This document shows, in pieces, positions 17,149-24,434 of a stretch of 64,000 bases of DNA; the stretch's first letter is position 1; each line of letters opens with the position of its first letter. The notes below the pieces were generated by a model. That model did no database searches. It was not told the origin of the DNA and worked only from the letters and a program-made list of their open reading frames with translations. A program made the translations under genes and the position numbers. The DNA comes from Chloroflexota bacterium (GTDB taxonomy: Bacteria; Chloroflexota; Anaerolineae; Anaerolineales; DRMV01), in assembly GCA_011322445.1 (NCBI GenBank), contig DRMV01000008.1:62001-126000 (forward strand), read 5' to 3'.

Positions 17149-19266
17149 ATGACCTCTACCCTCAATCCCCTGCATGCTTTCTTCGCGCCCCGCGGCGTGG
17201 TCGTGGTCGGCGCGTCCACCGACCCCACCAAACTGGGCTACGGCGTGGCCCGCAACCTGCTGGAAGGCGGCTTTCCCGGGGCGGTGCACCTGGTCAACCC
17301 CAAAGGCGGGCAACTTTTGGGGCACCCCCTGTACCCTTCCGTGGAAAACGTGCCCGACCCGGTGGATCTGGCGGTCATCCTCATCCCTGCGCCGGCGGTG
17401 CCGCCCGTGCTGGAAGCCTGCGGTCGCCGGGGCATTCGCGCCGCCATTGTGGCTTCCGGCGGCTTCCGGGAAACCGGCCAGCAAGGCGCCGAACTGGAGG
17501 CCGCGTGCGTGGAAATCGCCCAGCGCCACGACATGCGCCTGATGGGGCCGAACTGCATCGGCCTGGTCGACACCCACCTGCCGCTGGATACCACCTTTCT
17601 GCCGCCGCCCGGCCCGCCCGTGGGGAACGTCGCCTTCATCACCCATTCAGGGGCATTAGCCGCGGCGGTCATCGACTGGGCCCGCGGGCAGGGCTTTGGC
17701 TTTTCCCGCCTGGTCAGCCTGGGCAACCAGGCCGACGTCAACGAAACCGACATTCTGCCCGTGGTGGCCGCCGACGACCACACCCGGGCAATTGCCATGT
17801 ACCTGGAAAGCGTGGGGGCTGGCCGCCGCTTTGTGGAAACGGCCCGCACCGTCGCCCGCCAAAAGCCCATCGTGGCGCTCAAAGTCGGACGCACCGAAGC
17901 CGGGCAACAAGCCGCGGCCTCGCATACCGGGGCCCTGGCCGGGCAAGAGCGCGCCTTCGAAGCCGCCTTCCGGCGGGCCGGGGTGTTGCGCGCCGGCACC
18001 GTACAGCAAATGTTCCAATGGGCCGAAGCCCTGGCACAGCAGCCTTTGCCACGCGGCGACCGGGTGCTCATTCTCACCAACGCGGGCGGGCCGGGCGTCA
18101 CTGCTGCCGACGCCATCGCCGCCGAAGGGCTGCGGCTGGCGCGCCTGACCGCCCAAACCCGCCAACTGCTGCAAGAGATCCTTCCTCCCGCGGCCAGCCT
18201 GCACAACCCCGTGGATATGTTGGCCTCGGCCTCGCCCGAACAATATGCCCAGGCGCTGCGCCTTGGCCTGGACGACCCCGGGGTGGACATGGTGATGGTG
18301 ATTTTGCCGCCGCCGCCCATGTTCAGCGCGGGCGCGGTCGCGCGTGCCATGATCCCCCTCATCCAAACCGCCGACAAGCCGGTGGTGGTGGTGCCGATGG
18401 GCGACCCGCTGGTGGCCGAAGCCGTGGCACATCTGCGGGCAGCCCGGGTGCCCGAATACCGCTTCCCCGAAGACGCCGCCTCGGCGTTGGGTGCACTTTA
18501 CCGCCGCGCCCGCTGGCTGGAAACCGCAGACCAGCCCCCCCTGCAGCCGGTGGACGAAGCCGCAGCGGCCACCGCCCGCCGCCTGCTGGCAGAAGACACC
18601 ACCCCCGCGGGCCGCTGGCTGCCCCCCAACACCATCCGCGCCCTGCTCACGGCCTATGGCATTCCCACCCCGCAAGAGGCCGTGGCGCGCAATGCCGCCG
18701 AAGCCGCCGAAGCCGCCGAGAAAATGGGCTTCCCGGTGGCGCTGAAGGTGGTCTCGCCCGACATCGCCCACAAGTCCGATGCAGGCGGCGTGGTGCTGGG
18801 GCTGGAAACCGCCGCGGCCGTTGCCGAGGCTTACGAAGCCATGATGGCCCGCCTGCAAGCGGCATTCCCGCAAGCGCGGCTGGAAGGCGCGCTGGTGCAG
18901 CAAATGGCCCCCGAGGGGCAAGAAGTCATCGTGGGGGCGGTGCGCGACCCGCTTTTCGGGCCGCTGGTGATGTTCGGTTCCGGCGGCGTGGAGGTCGAAG
19001 GGCTGGGCGATGTCGCCTTTGCCCTGGCCCCGCTGACCGCTGCCGACCGCGGCCACCTGCTGGAAAGCACATGGGCCGGGCGCAAACTCGCCGGCTTCCG
19101 CAACCTGCCCCCCGCCGACCGCCCCGCCGTGGAAGACACCCTCGCCCGGCTGGCGCAACTGGCCGCCGACTTCCCCACGCTGGCCGAAATCGAAATCAAC
19201 CCGCTGCGCGTGCTGCCGGAAGGCCGCGGCGTGCTGGCTCTGGATGTGCGAGCGCGGCGAGGGTAA
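17149..19266 (+). CDS. Acyl-CoA/acetyl-CoA synthetase (ADP-forming), fused alpha and beta subunits
   Basis: The 705-aa protein combines a CoA-binding domain (about 10-140, GVVVVGASTDPTKLGYGVA), two succinyl-CoA-ligase-like domains (including SHTGALAGQERAFEAAFR) and a C-terminal ATP-grasp domain (about 490-700, EKMGFPVALKVVSPDIAHKS and LAEIEINPLRV). Such enzymes convert acyl-CoA, ADP and phosphate to acid, CoA and ATP in fermentative energy saving, or run in reverse. It ends at the bidirectional terminator next to the prophage, so it is the last host gene on the left. Confidence 0.92.
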   Translation: MTSTLNPLHAFFAPRGVVVVGASTDPTKLGYGVARNLLEGGFPGAVHLVNPKGGQLLGHPLYPSVENVPDPVDLAVILIPAPAVPPVLEACGRRGIRAAIVASGGFRETGQQGAELEAACVEIAQRHDMRLMGPNCIGLVDTHLPLDTTFLPPPGPPVGNVAFITHSGALAAAVIDWARGQGFGFSRLVSLGNQADVNETDILPVVAADDHTRAIAMYLESVGAGRRFVETARTVARQKPIVALKVGRTEAGQQAAASHTGALAGQERAFEAAFRRAGVLRAGTVQQMFQWAEALAQQPLPRGDRVLILTNAGGPGVTAADAIAAEGLRLARLTAQTRQLLQEILPPAASLHNPVDMLASASPEQYAQALRLGLDDPGVDMVMVILPPPPMFSAGAVARAMIPLIQTADKPVVVVPMGDPLVAEAVAHLRAARVPEYRFPEDAASALGALYRRARWLETADQPPLQPVDEAAAATARRLLAEDTTPAGRWLPPNTIRALLTAYGIPTPQEAVARNAAEAAEAAEKMGFPVALKVVSPDIAHKSDAGGVVLGLETAAAVAEAYEAMMARLQAAFPQARLEGALVQQMAPEGQEVIVGAVRDPLFGPLVMFGSGGVEVEGLGDVAFALAPLTAADRGHLLESTWAGRKLAGFRNLPPADRPAVEDTLARLAQLAADFPTLAEIEINPLRVLPEGRGVLALDVRARRG

Positions 19267-19293
19267 CCTCTACGCCATTCCTCCGCGACAAAA

Positions 19294-19315
19294 AAAGCCC
19301 CCAACCGGGGGCTTT
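19294..19315. terminator. Bidirectional intrinsic terminator
   Basis: AAAGCCCCC-AACC-GGGGGCTTT is a perfect 9-bp stem flanked by an A run and a T-rich tract, so it can stop transcription both ways. It isolates the synthetase gene from the prophage edge 16 bp later. Confidence 0.9.
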
Positions 19316-19330
19316 GCTTTTTCTTGATTG

Positions 19331-19373
19331 TGGGCGGGACAGGACTCGAACCTGCGACCTCTTCCTTGTAAGG
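19331..19373. repeat. attL: displaced 3' end of the tRNA-Val gene
   Basis: These 43 bp are identical to 53468-53510 and run from the discriminator base through the anticodon loop of tRNA-Val. Homology stops abruptly (CAGGAAT here, GAAGCGC at the intact gene), so this copy lacks the tRNA 5' half and is not a functional tRNA. Confidence 0.95.
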
Positions 19374-19423
19374 CAGGAATCGGCGGTTGGTACCGCAGTT
19401 CGCTTCCCAAAGCCGTATAGCAG

Positions 19424-19435
19424 GAGATGCGCTCT
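19424..19435 (+). promoter_or_regulatory. Candidate integrase arm-type site, left copy
   Basis: GAGATGCGCTCT lies 51 bp inside attL and matches the two sites near attR (11 of 12 bases). Confidence 0.55.
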
Positions 19436-19519
19436 GAGGTTGGCGCTCGGTGAACGGATGGGGTGGGTGGTAAGGTTCGGCCGAAGGGGAGGAAATTCGC
19501 AAAACACACAACGTGCTGA

Positions 19520-20059
19520 TTAGAGAAGGCGTTCCTGAAAAGAGACTTTATCAAGGTAATGGATGTCAACAGTAAGGCCTGTTGCCTTGGCAAGTTCACG
19601 CAGGAAACGCTTGCGCTCGCCGCTATAGAAGTCGGCAATGTTGTGAGCGGCTGCGGTGGCTAAGATGGCAATGTCGGCGTGGAGGCAGCGCCTGGGGACC
19701 CCCATGATGTCTTTGTAGCGCGTGATAATGCCGCCTTCTTTGCGGTGGTGCATGAGGCTGGCGTAGATTTCAGCAGCGTGCGTGTTGAAGGGTAAGATGA
19801 CGAATTGGGCTTGTAGCGTTTCTAACGTTTGGGCAAGTTTGTTTTCGCCACTGTACGCACTGTGGGAAAGGTATTCGCCTGCGACGACCGCAGGTAGCGC
19901 TATGCCGATTTTCTGCTCCCGAAATTGGGTAAAAAGATGCTGCGCTTTCTTTTGCAGCAGGAGCGTTTCGGCAGGTATGTCGCTGGGCGGGTCGTCGGAC
20001 GGCGCGGTGAGGTAGATGAGGATATTGGTATCTATGGCGGCAAGTTTGACTTGTGGCAT
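19520..20059 (-). CDS. PIN-domain ribonuclease (VapC-like)
   Basis: The 179-aa protein shows the acidic PIN pattern: DTNILIYL at residue 9, a glutamate in VVAGEYLSH and HADIAILATAAAHN near residue 127. PIN enzymes are metal-dependent RNases, often toxins. It is the second gene of a two-gene unit, 12 bp after a 254-aa protein that would take the antitoxin position but is much larger than a VapB. It is the most attL-proximal gene, a usual place for lysogenic cargo. Its ribosome site is weak, suggesting coupling to the upstream gene. Confidence 0.75.
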   Translation of the reverse strand: MPQVKLAAIDTNILIYLTAPSDDPPSDIPAETLLLQKKAQHLFTQFREQKIGIALPAVVAGEYLSHSAYSGENKLAQTLETLQAQFVILPFNTHAAEIYASLMHHRKEGGIITRYKDIMGVPRRCLHADIAILATAAAHNIADFYSGERKRFLRELAKATGLTVDIHYLDKVSFQERLL

Positions 20060-20071
20060 GGCGAGGTTTGT

Positions 20072-20836
20072 TTAGTTGTGAATATCGGCGTAGAAGCGGT
20101 CGGTTTGGGAAATGGGGGGCAGGTCTTTGCCAATTTCGCGGAGGGCGGCAAGGGCTTCGGCGGCGTCTTGGGTGGGGTTATAGGGAATGATTTCATCGGC
20201 GCGCATGTGCTCTATGGCGTGGTCGGTAAGACGGATGCGGGCTTCGCCTTTGAGGCCGACGGTTTTGTAGAGGCGGTCGGCGAGGGCGCGCGCCATTGGG
20301 ATGCCGGTTTCGTTTTTGCGGGTGAGGTTGACGGTGAGGCTTTTGCCGTTGGGGAGTTGCAGGGTGGCGCGTGGCGGGTCGCTGCCGCCAACGCGAGTGA
20401 GAACGCCGTAGATGGTGGCGCGCTCAATAATGGTGGGGGGGGCGGCTATTTTGGTGTCAGGTGCGAGTTCAATGGTGAGGTCGGGTTCTGCAGGGACGCG
20501 CAGGGCGGCCAGCAGGTTGCGGCTGCGAAGACGGCGGACAAGGCCGGCGAGGGCTTCGTAGGCTTTGGCGTTGAGAATGCTTTTGCCTGCGGCGAGGGCC
20601 TGTTGAATTTGACGCAGGAGGTCAAGGGGGTAGCCGTAGGGAAGTTCGCAGACCAGAACGAGGGAGCCTTTGCGGATGTCGGTAAGACGCGCGCGCTGGG
20701 CAGCGCCTGGGGCTTCGCTGCCTGCCTGGGCTGTGAGAAGATGGTCGAGGTCTTCCAGAATGGCGCTGATGTCGTTGAGGGGAAGACCGTGGATTTCTTC
20801 TTCGGGGCTGGTGAGGGTGAGGGTGAGTTCTTTCAT
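20072..20836 (-). CDS. Unknown 254-aa partner of the PIN protein
   Basis: I do not recognise the family. The protein starts MKELTLTLTSPEEEIHGLPL after a good site (GGGGAGCG). It has a helical middle (about 70-120) and a beta-rich C-terminal half with VNLTRKNETGIPMARALADR. No DNA-binding fold is obvious. The gap to the PIN gene is 12 bp and both appear driven by the consensus promoter at 20904-20876. A regulator or inhibitor of the PIN enzyme is one reading, inferred from context only. An in-frame extension to 21049 overlaps promoters and is rejected. Confidence 0.7.
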   Translation of the reverse strand: MKELTLTLTSPEEEIHGLPLNDISAILEDLDHLLTAQAGSEAPGAAQRARLTDIRKGSLVLVCELPYGYPLDLLRQIQQALAAGKSILNAKAYEALAGLVRRLRSRNLLAALRVPAEPDLTIELAPDTKIAAPPTIIERATIYGVLTRVGGSDPPRATLQLPNGKSLTVNLTRKNETGIPMARALADRLYKTVGLKGEARIRLTDHAIEHMRADEIIPYNPTQDAAEALAALREIGKDLPPISQTDRFYADIHN

Positions 20837-20875
20837 GGTTTGCGCTCCCCGGTGGGGGTGGGGGTTGTCAACTTG

Positions 20876-20904
20876 ATTGTACATGCGGGGAGGCGTGGTG
20901 TCAA
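20876..20904 (-). promoter_or_regulatory. Consensus promoter of the 254-aa/PIN operon
   Basis: TTGACA, a 17-bp spacer and TACAAT on the minus strand, 40 bp upstream of the ATG. The spacer shares CGCCTCCC and ATGTACAAT with the second minus-strand promoter at 21213. Confidence 0.75.
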
Positions 20905-20921
20905 CATGGCGAGGAAGGCGG

Positions 20922-20950
20922 TTGACAAAACTTTGCGGTTGCTGTATAGT
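20922..20950 (+). promoter_or_regulatory. Consensus promoter of a candidate small RNA
   Basis: TTGACA, a 17-bp spacer and TATAGT on the plus strand, back to back with the 254-aa gene promoter. No plus-strand gene follows; an 80-nt hairpin-rich segment ending in a terminator does. Confidence 0.72.
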
Positions 20951-20956
20951 GGGTGG

Positions 20957-21039
20957 GAACCCCCGTGCTCGTTCGCGGGCACGGTGCGGCGGCGGTTGCC
21001 GCCTGCTTTGCCCTCGCTTTGTGCGGGGGCGTTTTCTTT
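20957..21039 (+). ncRNA. Candidate prophage small RNA with intrinsic terminator
   Basis: Downstream of the promoter lie three consecutive hairpins: CCGTGC/GCACGG (20963-20984), GGCGG-TTG-CCGCC (20991-21003), and a terminator GCCCTCGC/GCGGGGGC (21010-21030) followed by GTTTTCTTT. No ORF with a ribosome site lies inside. It is divergent from the PIN operon and antisense to the 5' leader of the longer minus-strand transcript. Function unknown. Confidence 0.55.
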
Positions 21040-21176
21040 GAAGCCTCACTGGGGGTTAAAAGGCGGCGCGCCCTCTGGGGGGAGGGCGCGGACGCGGGGT
21101 GAACCCATAATTTTTTGCCGGTCGCCCTTACCGCCCCTTATGGGGAAACGGGCGGGCTCAGGGCTCCGGTGGCTTG

Positions 21177-21213
21177 GTGTACATATTGTACACGTAGGGA
21201 GGGCGGTTGTCAA
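21177..21213 (-). promoter_or_regulatory. Second minus-strand promoter with palindromic operator over its -10
   Basis: TTGACA, a 17-bp spacer and TACAAT. The -10 lies inside the perfect inverted repeat GTGTACA-TAT-TGTACAC (21177-21193), a likely repressor site. Transcription would run left across the small-RNA region into the 254-aa/PIN operon. The rest of the 20837-21277 gap shows only a GC-rich hairpin (GCGCCCTC/GAGGGCGC around 21069-21090). Confidence 0.65.
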
Positions 21214-21277
21214 CAAGGGTTGTCATGGTTTGGCAGGGAAGCCCGCGGCGCTGTGGCGGGCTCAGTATTGGGGGGGG

Positions 21278-21478
21278 CTACAGCAGTATCGCGGCGAGCA
21301 AGAGCGCGGTGAGGGATACGAGCAGTGTGGGCAAGAGGCAGCCGCCGGTCATCATTTTGCCAACCTTGCGCTGGCGGCCACTTTTGGTGAGGGGAATGCC
21401 CGTGGTTCTGGAAATGCGCTGTTTGGCGCGGGTGACGCCTGTTGCCCGTTTCCAGGAAAAGCCTCCTCTGTTGGGCAT
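21278..21478 (-). CDS. Small basic protein with C-terminal membrane segment, 66 aa
   Basis: The first 40 residues are very basic (MPNRGGFSWKRATGVTRAKQ, then TTGIPLTKSGRQRKVG). The last 20 are a single hydrophobic helix. The ribosome site AAGGAGAGG is strong. The basic half resembles a widespread uncharacterised small-protein family from memory, without a known role. It lies 12 bp after the Thr/Pro-stalk gene in the leftward block. Confidence 0.65.
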   Translation of the reverse strand: MPNRGGFSWKRATGVTRAKQRISRTTGIPLTKSGRQRKVGKMMTGGCLLPTLLVSLTALLLAAILL

Positions 21479-21490
21479 GGTTGCCTCTCC

Positions 21491-22132
21491 TTATGGTTTG
21501 ATTTCGATGGGGTAGGTCTGGCGATTGACGTTATTGACCGTGACGATAAGATGCCCTGTACCAGGTTTTGTTTTGGAGCCAATGACCCAGGCCCAGTAGC
21601 AAATGCCCTGGTCGTTGGCATAAGTGTTGCCCAAGCCTCTGGCTGTAGACCGGCGCCCGCTGGGGAGGATGTATTCCAGGGTGCAAAGGTTGCCGGGCTT
21701 GGTGAGGATTTGCATCCAGCCGCTGCCTTTGGGATGAACTGTGCGGCTGTAGCCCTGAAGGATGAAACGGTTGCCCAGATCATTGGGGTCAATGGTGGGG
21801 GTAACGGTGGGCGTGGGGCTGGGCGTAATTGTAGGTGTGAGGGTGATGGTGGGGGTGGGCGTGATGGTTGGCGTAGGCGTAATCGTTGGGGTGAGCGTAA
21901 TCGTTGGTGTAGGTGTAATGGTTGGGGTAAGCGTGGGGCTTGGTGTGACGGTGGGGGTAGGGGAGAGCGTGGGCGTTGATGTAGGAAGAGGGATAACTAA
22001 TCCTACTATAGTAAGGGCTGACATGCAGGTGCAGGTTGCACTGATGAACAAGCCTAAAACAAGAAGAAGCCACCCCTTGATGGTGCGTGGGGGAAACTTG
22101 TTTCGGATGATTTGAGTTCTTTTTGAGGGCAT
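21491..22132 (-). CDS. Membrane-anchored protein with Thr/Pro repeat stalk
   Basis: The 213-aa protein has a cytoplasmic basic start, one membrane helix (about 19-45, [15 protein letters not shown] onward) and a stalk of about 65 residues of TPT/TIT repeats. A C-terminal domain of about 95 residues has two cysteines (GNLCTLEYI and QGICYWAWV). The topology suggests an outward-facing domain on a stalk, a style common for host surface proteins. The stalk DNA is a tandem repeat. A surface-change role after lysogeny is inferred. Function unknown. Confidence 0.7.
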   Translation of the reverse strand: MPSKRTQIIRNKFPPRTIKGWLLLVLGLFISATCTCMSALTIVGLVIPLPTSTPTLSPTPTVTPSPTLTPTITPTPTITLTPTITPTPTITPTPTITLTPTITPSPTPTVTPTIDPNDLGNRFILQGYSRTVHPKGSGWMQILTKPGNLCTLEYILPSGRRSTARGLGNTYANDQGICYWAWVIGSKTKPGTGHLIVTVNNVNRQTYPIEIKP

Positions 22133-22164
22133 GTCTTGTCACCCCACAAGCGTGTACCCCTATT

Positions 22165-23022
22165 TTACTTTTTCCCCTTGTTCGTCGATGTGGTTGTGTG
22201 GGTATTGCTTGAACCAGGAGGTTGAGATAGTGAGCGTAAGCCCGTTTGGGTTGTAAGTTTTTCGTAGATTGCCTGGGTGGGGGCGATCCAAACGTATCCG
22301 TGGCCAGAGAAAGTTTGTAAAAGACCTTCTCCTGATACAGCGGTGGAGAGCAAGCTTTTGCTGCTTTTGCGCACGCTAAAGTCAACCTGAACGCTTCGCA
22401 TAAGGGCAAAATTGCCATCAACAAAAAGCGTGTCGCCTTCAAGGGTAAAGCGCATGATTTCTTCTTGGGGAACAGGTGAATAGAGAACAGCAACGCCTTC
22501 GCCAGTGATTTTAGTTTGGAAAAATCCCTCGCCGCCAAGAAGTGCGGAAGAAATGTTCTTTTGGACAGCCGCGCTGATGTCTAGCCCAGCAGTGCCAGCG
22601 TAGAAAAGACTACGGTCTACAATGACACCGCTTTCTTTCTGGGTGATGCGATGCAGAAGGAAATGGCCAAAGGTGGGTTCGAGATAGATTTCGCCTGTGC
22701 CGTGAATTTCATTGACGAAAAATGATTCGCCAGCAACAACTTTGCGCGCCAGTCCCTTGAGGACGCCACCACCTGTGCTGGCCTTCATTTCCAGGTTGCC
22801 TTTCATGAAGTAAAGTGCGCCAGGTTCTACACGGACATGGGATTTGTTGAGCTTGATATGCACCATCTTTAAGCGCAAGCCGCTTTGCGTGGCGTAGAAC
22901 AGTTTTTCAGCCGTGCGAATATCGGATGAGCCGCGCAGGATAGGATATTGAAGCACTTCAACAACAGTGCCATCGCCGACCTCTATTGAAGACAAGACTT
23001 CCATTTCATTGAGGTTAAGCAT
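22165..23022 (-). CDS. AIM24-family protein
   Basis: The 285-aa protein is built of the repeated beta-strand pattern of AIM24 (DUF124/TRAP-like) proteins, with GEGFFQTKITGEGVAVLYSP and SGEGLLQTFSGHGYVWIAPT as the typical G.G.F.....G.G blocks. The family is widespread in bacteria without a firm molecular function. The C-terminal 25 residues are a low-complexity Ser/Thr/Lys tail. Base composition is clearly lower in GC than the early and late phage genes, suggesting separate acquisition. It is the first gene of the leftward block after the repressor. Confidence 0.82.
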   Translation of the reverse strand: MLNLNEMEVLSSIEVGDGTVVEVLQYPILRGSSDIRTAEKLFYATQSGLRLKMVHIKLNKSHVRVEPGALYFMKGNLEMKASTGGGVLKGLARKVVAGESFFVNEIHGTGEIYLEPTFGHFLLHRITQKESGVIVDRSLFYAGTAGLDISAAVQKNISSALLGGEGFFQTKITGEGVAVLYSPVPQEEIMRFTLEGDTLFVDGNFALMRSVQVDFSVRKSSKSLLSTAVSGEGLLQTFSGHGYVWIAPTQAIYEKLTTQTGLRSLSQPPGSSNTHTTTSTNKGKK

Positions 23023-23047
23023 TTGTCATCTCCATTTGCGCTATTGT

Positions 23048-23079
23048 GCAAAAATAGTATAAATTTATACTGTTTTTGC
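23048..23079. promoter_or_regulatory. 32-bp near-perfect palindrome upstream of the AIM24 gene
   Basis: GCAAAAA-T-AGTATAAATTTATACT-G-TTTTTGC has a single mismatched pair. It embeds TATAAA-type -10 candidates for leftward transcription and overlaps a second palindrome TTTTTGCGCAAAAA. It looks like a dimeric-regulator operator. Confidence 0.6.
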
Positions 23080-23111
23080 GCAAAAAGTGAACACCTGTTC
23101 GCACACCCCAT

Positions 23112-23501
23112 TTAACGCTCAAGAGCCGGGGCCCCGGCTCTCTTTTTATCGGAAAGTGATGAAACATCTAAAGGCGGAGATTCTTGCTGCGCAAGGAATT
23201 TGAGGAACTGAAGGGCTGCCTGACGTTTTTCTGGGGGGAGTTGTTTGAGAAGATGAAGGGCGATTTCGGTTTCTTCATCCTGGGGCGGTTTGGGCGGGAG
23301 GATGCCTGCTTTGCGGAAGACGACTTCGGGGGGATAGCCCAAAGCACGCGCAACGGCCTTGCAAAATTCAGGGCCTGGGGCGCGCTCCCTATTCAAAACC
23401 CGCGAGACAGTATTGGGGCGAATGTGCCCCCGCCGCGCCAATTCAGACTGTGACCAGTCTCTGCTTTTTAGTTCTTCTTCTAACCACGCTGCAAAGTCCA
23501 T
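23112..23501 (-). CDS. XRE-family phage repressor (CI-like)
   Basis: The 129-aa protein has an N-terminal helix-turn-helix (about residues 5-60, WSQSELARRGHIRPNTVSRV) and a short helical C-terminus (LLKQLPPEKRQAALQFLKFL) that may dimerise. No LexA-like Ser-Lys autoprotease domain is present, so induction probably does not use RecA-stimulated self-cleavage. The start at 23501 is chosen because GAAGGG lies nine bases upstream; an ATG at 23510 abuts it. The gene is divergent from the early promoter with palindromes between, the standard genetic-switch layout. Confidence 0.82.
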   Translation of the reverse strand: MDFAAWLEEELKSRDWSQSELARRGHIRPNTVSRVLNRERAPGPEFCKAVARALGYPPEVVFRKAGILPPKPPQDEETEIALHLLKQLPPEKRQAALQFLKFLAQQESPPLDVSSLSDKKRAGAPALER

Positions 23502-23513
23502 AGATACCATCCC

Positions 23514-23538
23514 TTCAGGTACAAAAACTATACCTGAA
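23514..23538. promoter_or_regulatory. Operator palindrome in the repressor 5' region
   Basis: TTCAGGTA-N9-TACCTGAA is a perfect 8-bp-arm inverted repeat immediately before the repressor ribosome site. A minus-strand TATAGT lies inside it. Its sequence differs from the two TTATCCC operators, so it may bind a different protein. Confidence 0.65.
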
Positions 23539-23542
23539 GAAC

Positions 23543-23560
23543 TTATCCCTGTGGGGATTG
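23543..23560. promoter_or_regulatory. Candidate repressor operator O1
   Basis: TTATCCC-TGTG-GGGATTG, a dyad with the same half-site as O2, just upstream of the early promoter -35. Confidence 0.65.
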
Positions 23561-23572
23561 CTATTTTCCCTC

Positions 23573-23601
23573 TTGACACATGGCGTATATTGGTGTATTA
23601 T
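23573..23601 (+). promoter_or_regulatory. Rightward early promoter
   Basis: TTGACA, a 17-bp spacer and TATTAT, placed between the two operator dyads and 57 bp before the RHH gene. Repressor bound at O2 would cover the -10 and start site. Confidence 0.82.
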
Positions 23602-23618
23602 TATTCCAGCAGGGATAA
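23601..23618. promoter_or_regulatory. Candidate repressor operator O2
   Basis: TTATTCC-AGCA-GGGATAA, one base from a perfect dyad and sharing TTATCCC/GGGATAA half-sites with O1. Centres are 58 bp apart. Confidence 0.65.
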
Positions 23619-23657
23619 TACCAATCCCAAGAGACACAACAAACAGGGAGCGGAAGC

Positions 23658-23999
23658 ATGGCAGAGGAACGAGAGCAGTATGTGACGGTACGGATGACGG
23701 CGCGGGGCCGTGAGAAGTTGCGACGGCTGGCGAAGTTGAACCGCCGGACGATGGCGCAGCAGTTAGAGTGGCTGATCGACCGCGAGTGGCGGGAGATGAA
23801 GGAAGGCGGCGGGCGGCGTGATGTGCCGCGGGTGACGGAAGACGGCTCGGTGGTTTACCGAGCGCCGTACACCACGGAGACGGTGGTGGTGCCTGCGGAT
23901 GAGGTTGAGGCGCTGGCCGACGGCAGACCGCTGGACGAGGGCGTGCTGTGGGAGATCGTGAAGAAGGCACGCGGGAAAGGTGCGTTAGCGGTTAGGTGA
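23658..23999 (+). CDS. Ribbon-helix-helix (Arc/MetJ-type) protein, first early gene
   Basis: The 113-aa protein begins with an RHH fold: strand YVTVRMTARG, then helices EKLRRLAKLN and TMAQQLEWLIDREW. RHH proteins bind DNA as dimers through the strand. As the first gene after the early promoter it is a Cro-like or early regulator candidate. The C-terminal half (VVYRAPYTTETVVVPADEVE) is unrecognised. Ribosome site AGGGAGCGG. Its 3' end overlaps the convergent YozE-like gene by 15 bp. Confidence 0.72.
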   Translation: MAEEREQYVTVRMTARGREKLRRLAKLNRRTMAQQLEWLIDREWREMKEGGGRRDVPRVTEDGSVVYRAPYTTETVVVPADEVEALADGRPLDEGVLWEIVKKARGKGALAVR

Positions 24000-24233
24000 G
24001 CAGCATTCCCGCTGGTATGCGGCCCAGGCTGCATCCAGCGCTTCAAAGCCTGGCGAGTAGATACTGCCCGATTTGACGAGGACGAAATTGCGCCAAACTT
24101 TGTAGCCTGCATTGCCACGAGGGCGGTCGGAAGTAGAGAAAGTATCCTGAGCGAAGTCGCCGATGATGTCATCACGATGGATTTGGCGGCGGAGCCAGGT
24201 AGAGAAGGTGCAAGCACATTGACGGTTAGACAT
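23985..24233 (-). CDS. YozE SAM-like family protein
   Basis: The 82-aa protein keeps the YozE pattern: FSTWLRRQIHRDDIIGDFAQ near the start and FEALDAAWAAYQRE at the end, a small all-helical SAM-like fold of unknown role. The ATG at 24233 follows ACGGAGGC; longer in-frame readings have no support. It is the only minus-strand gene inside the rightward early region, so it needs its own promoter, perhaps TATACT near 24273. Confidence 0.68.
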   Translation of the reverse strand: MSNRQCACTFSTWLRRQIHRDDIIGDFAQDTFSTSDRPRGNAGYKVWRNFVLVKSGSIYSPGFEALDAAWAAYQRECCSPNR

Positions 24234-24434
24234 GGCAGCCTCCGTGAGTGATTGTTGGAGAACGACATTTTCAGTATACACCGGAGGTTGCCAACCAAAG
24301 TAAGGGTGTTGGGGCCAAGCCGGCCCATGCGTTTCATCTTTTCCTCCTTGTGACGGGGAGGCCGGGCGCGAGCATGCTCGGCTTCCCCAGGGAGGGAAGC
24401 AGGAATTGCGAGTTGCGAGAAAGGAGCAACGGTG

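Noticed and set aside
17656-19158. 500-aa minus-strand ORF and other long overlapping frames
   Set aside because: Antisense to the acyl-CoA synthetase; high GC creates long shadow ORFs without family motifs or ribosome sites.
19331-19373. A second tRNA-Val gene
   Set aside because: Only the 3' half is present; downstream bases cannot rebuild the anticodon stem, D arm or acceptor.
19925-21979. 684-aa plus-strand ORF across the left prophage block
   Set aside because: Gly/Val-rich shadow of five minus-strand genes and the promoter/small-RNA region; no ribosome site.
23121-23143. Terminator inside the repressor 3' end (AGAGCCGGGG palindrome)
   Set aside because: The T run follows only on the plus strand, where no gene needs stopping; it may be fortuitous coding sequence.
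24200-24337. Minus-strand start at 24337 with a perfect AAGGAGG site (MKRMGRLGPN...)
   Set aside because: The frame runs through the YozE-like gene out of frame and loses protein character; kept only as a curiosity because of its ribosome site.
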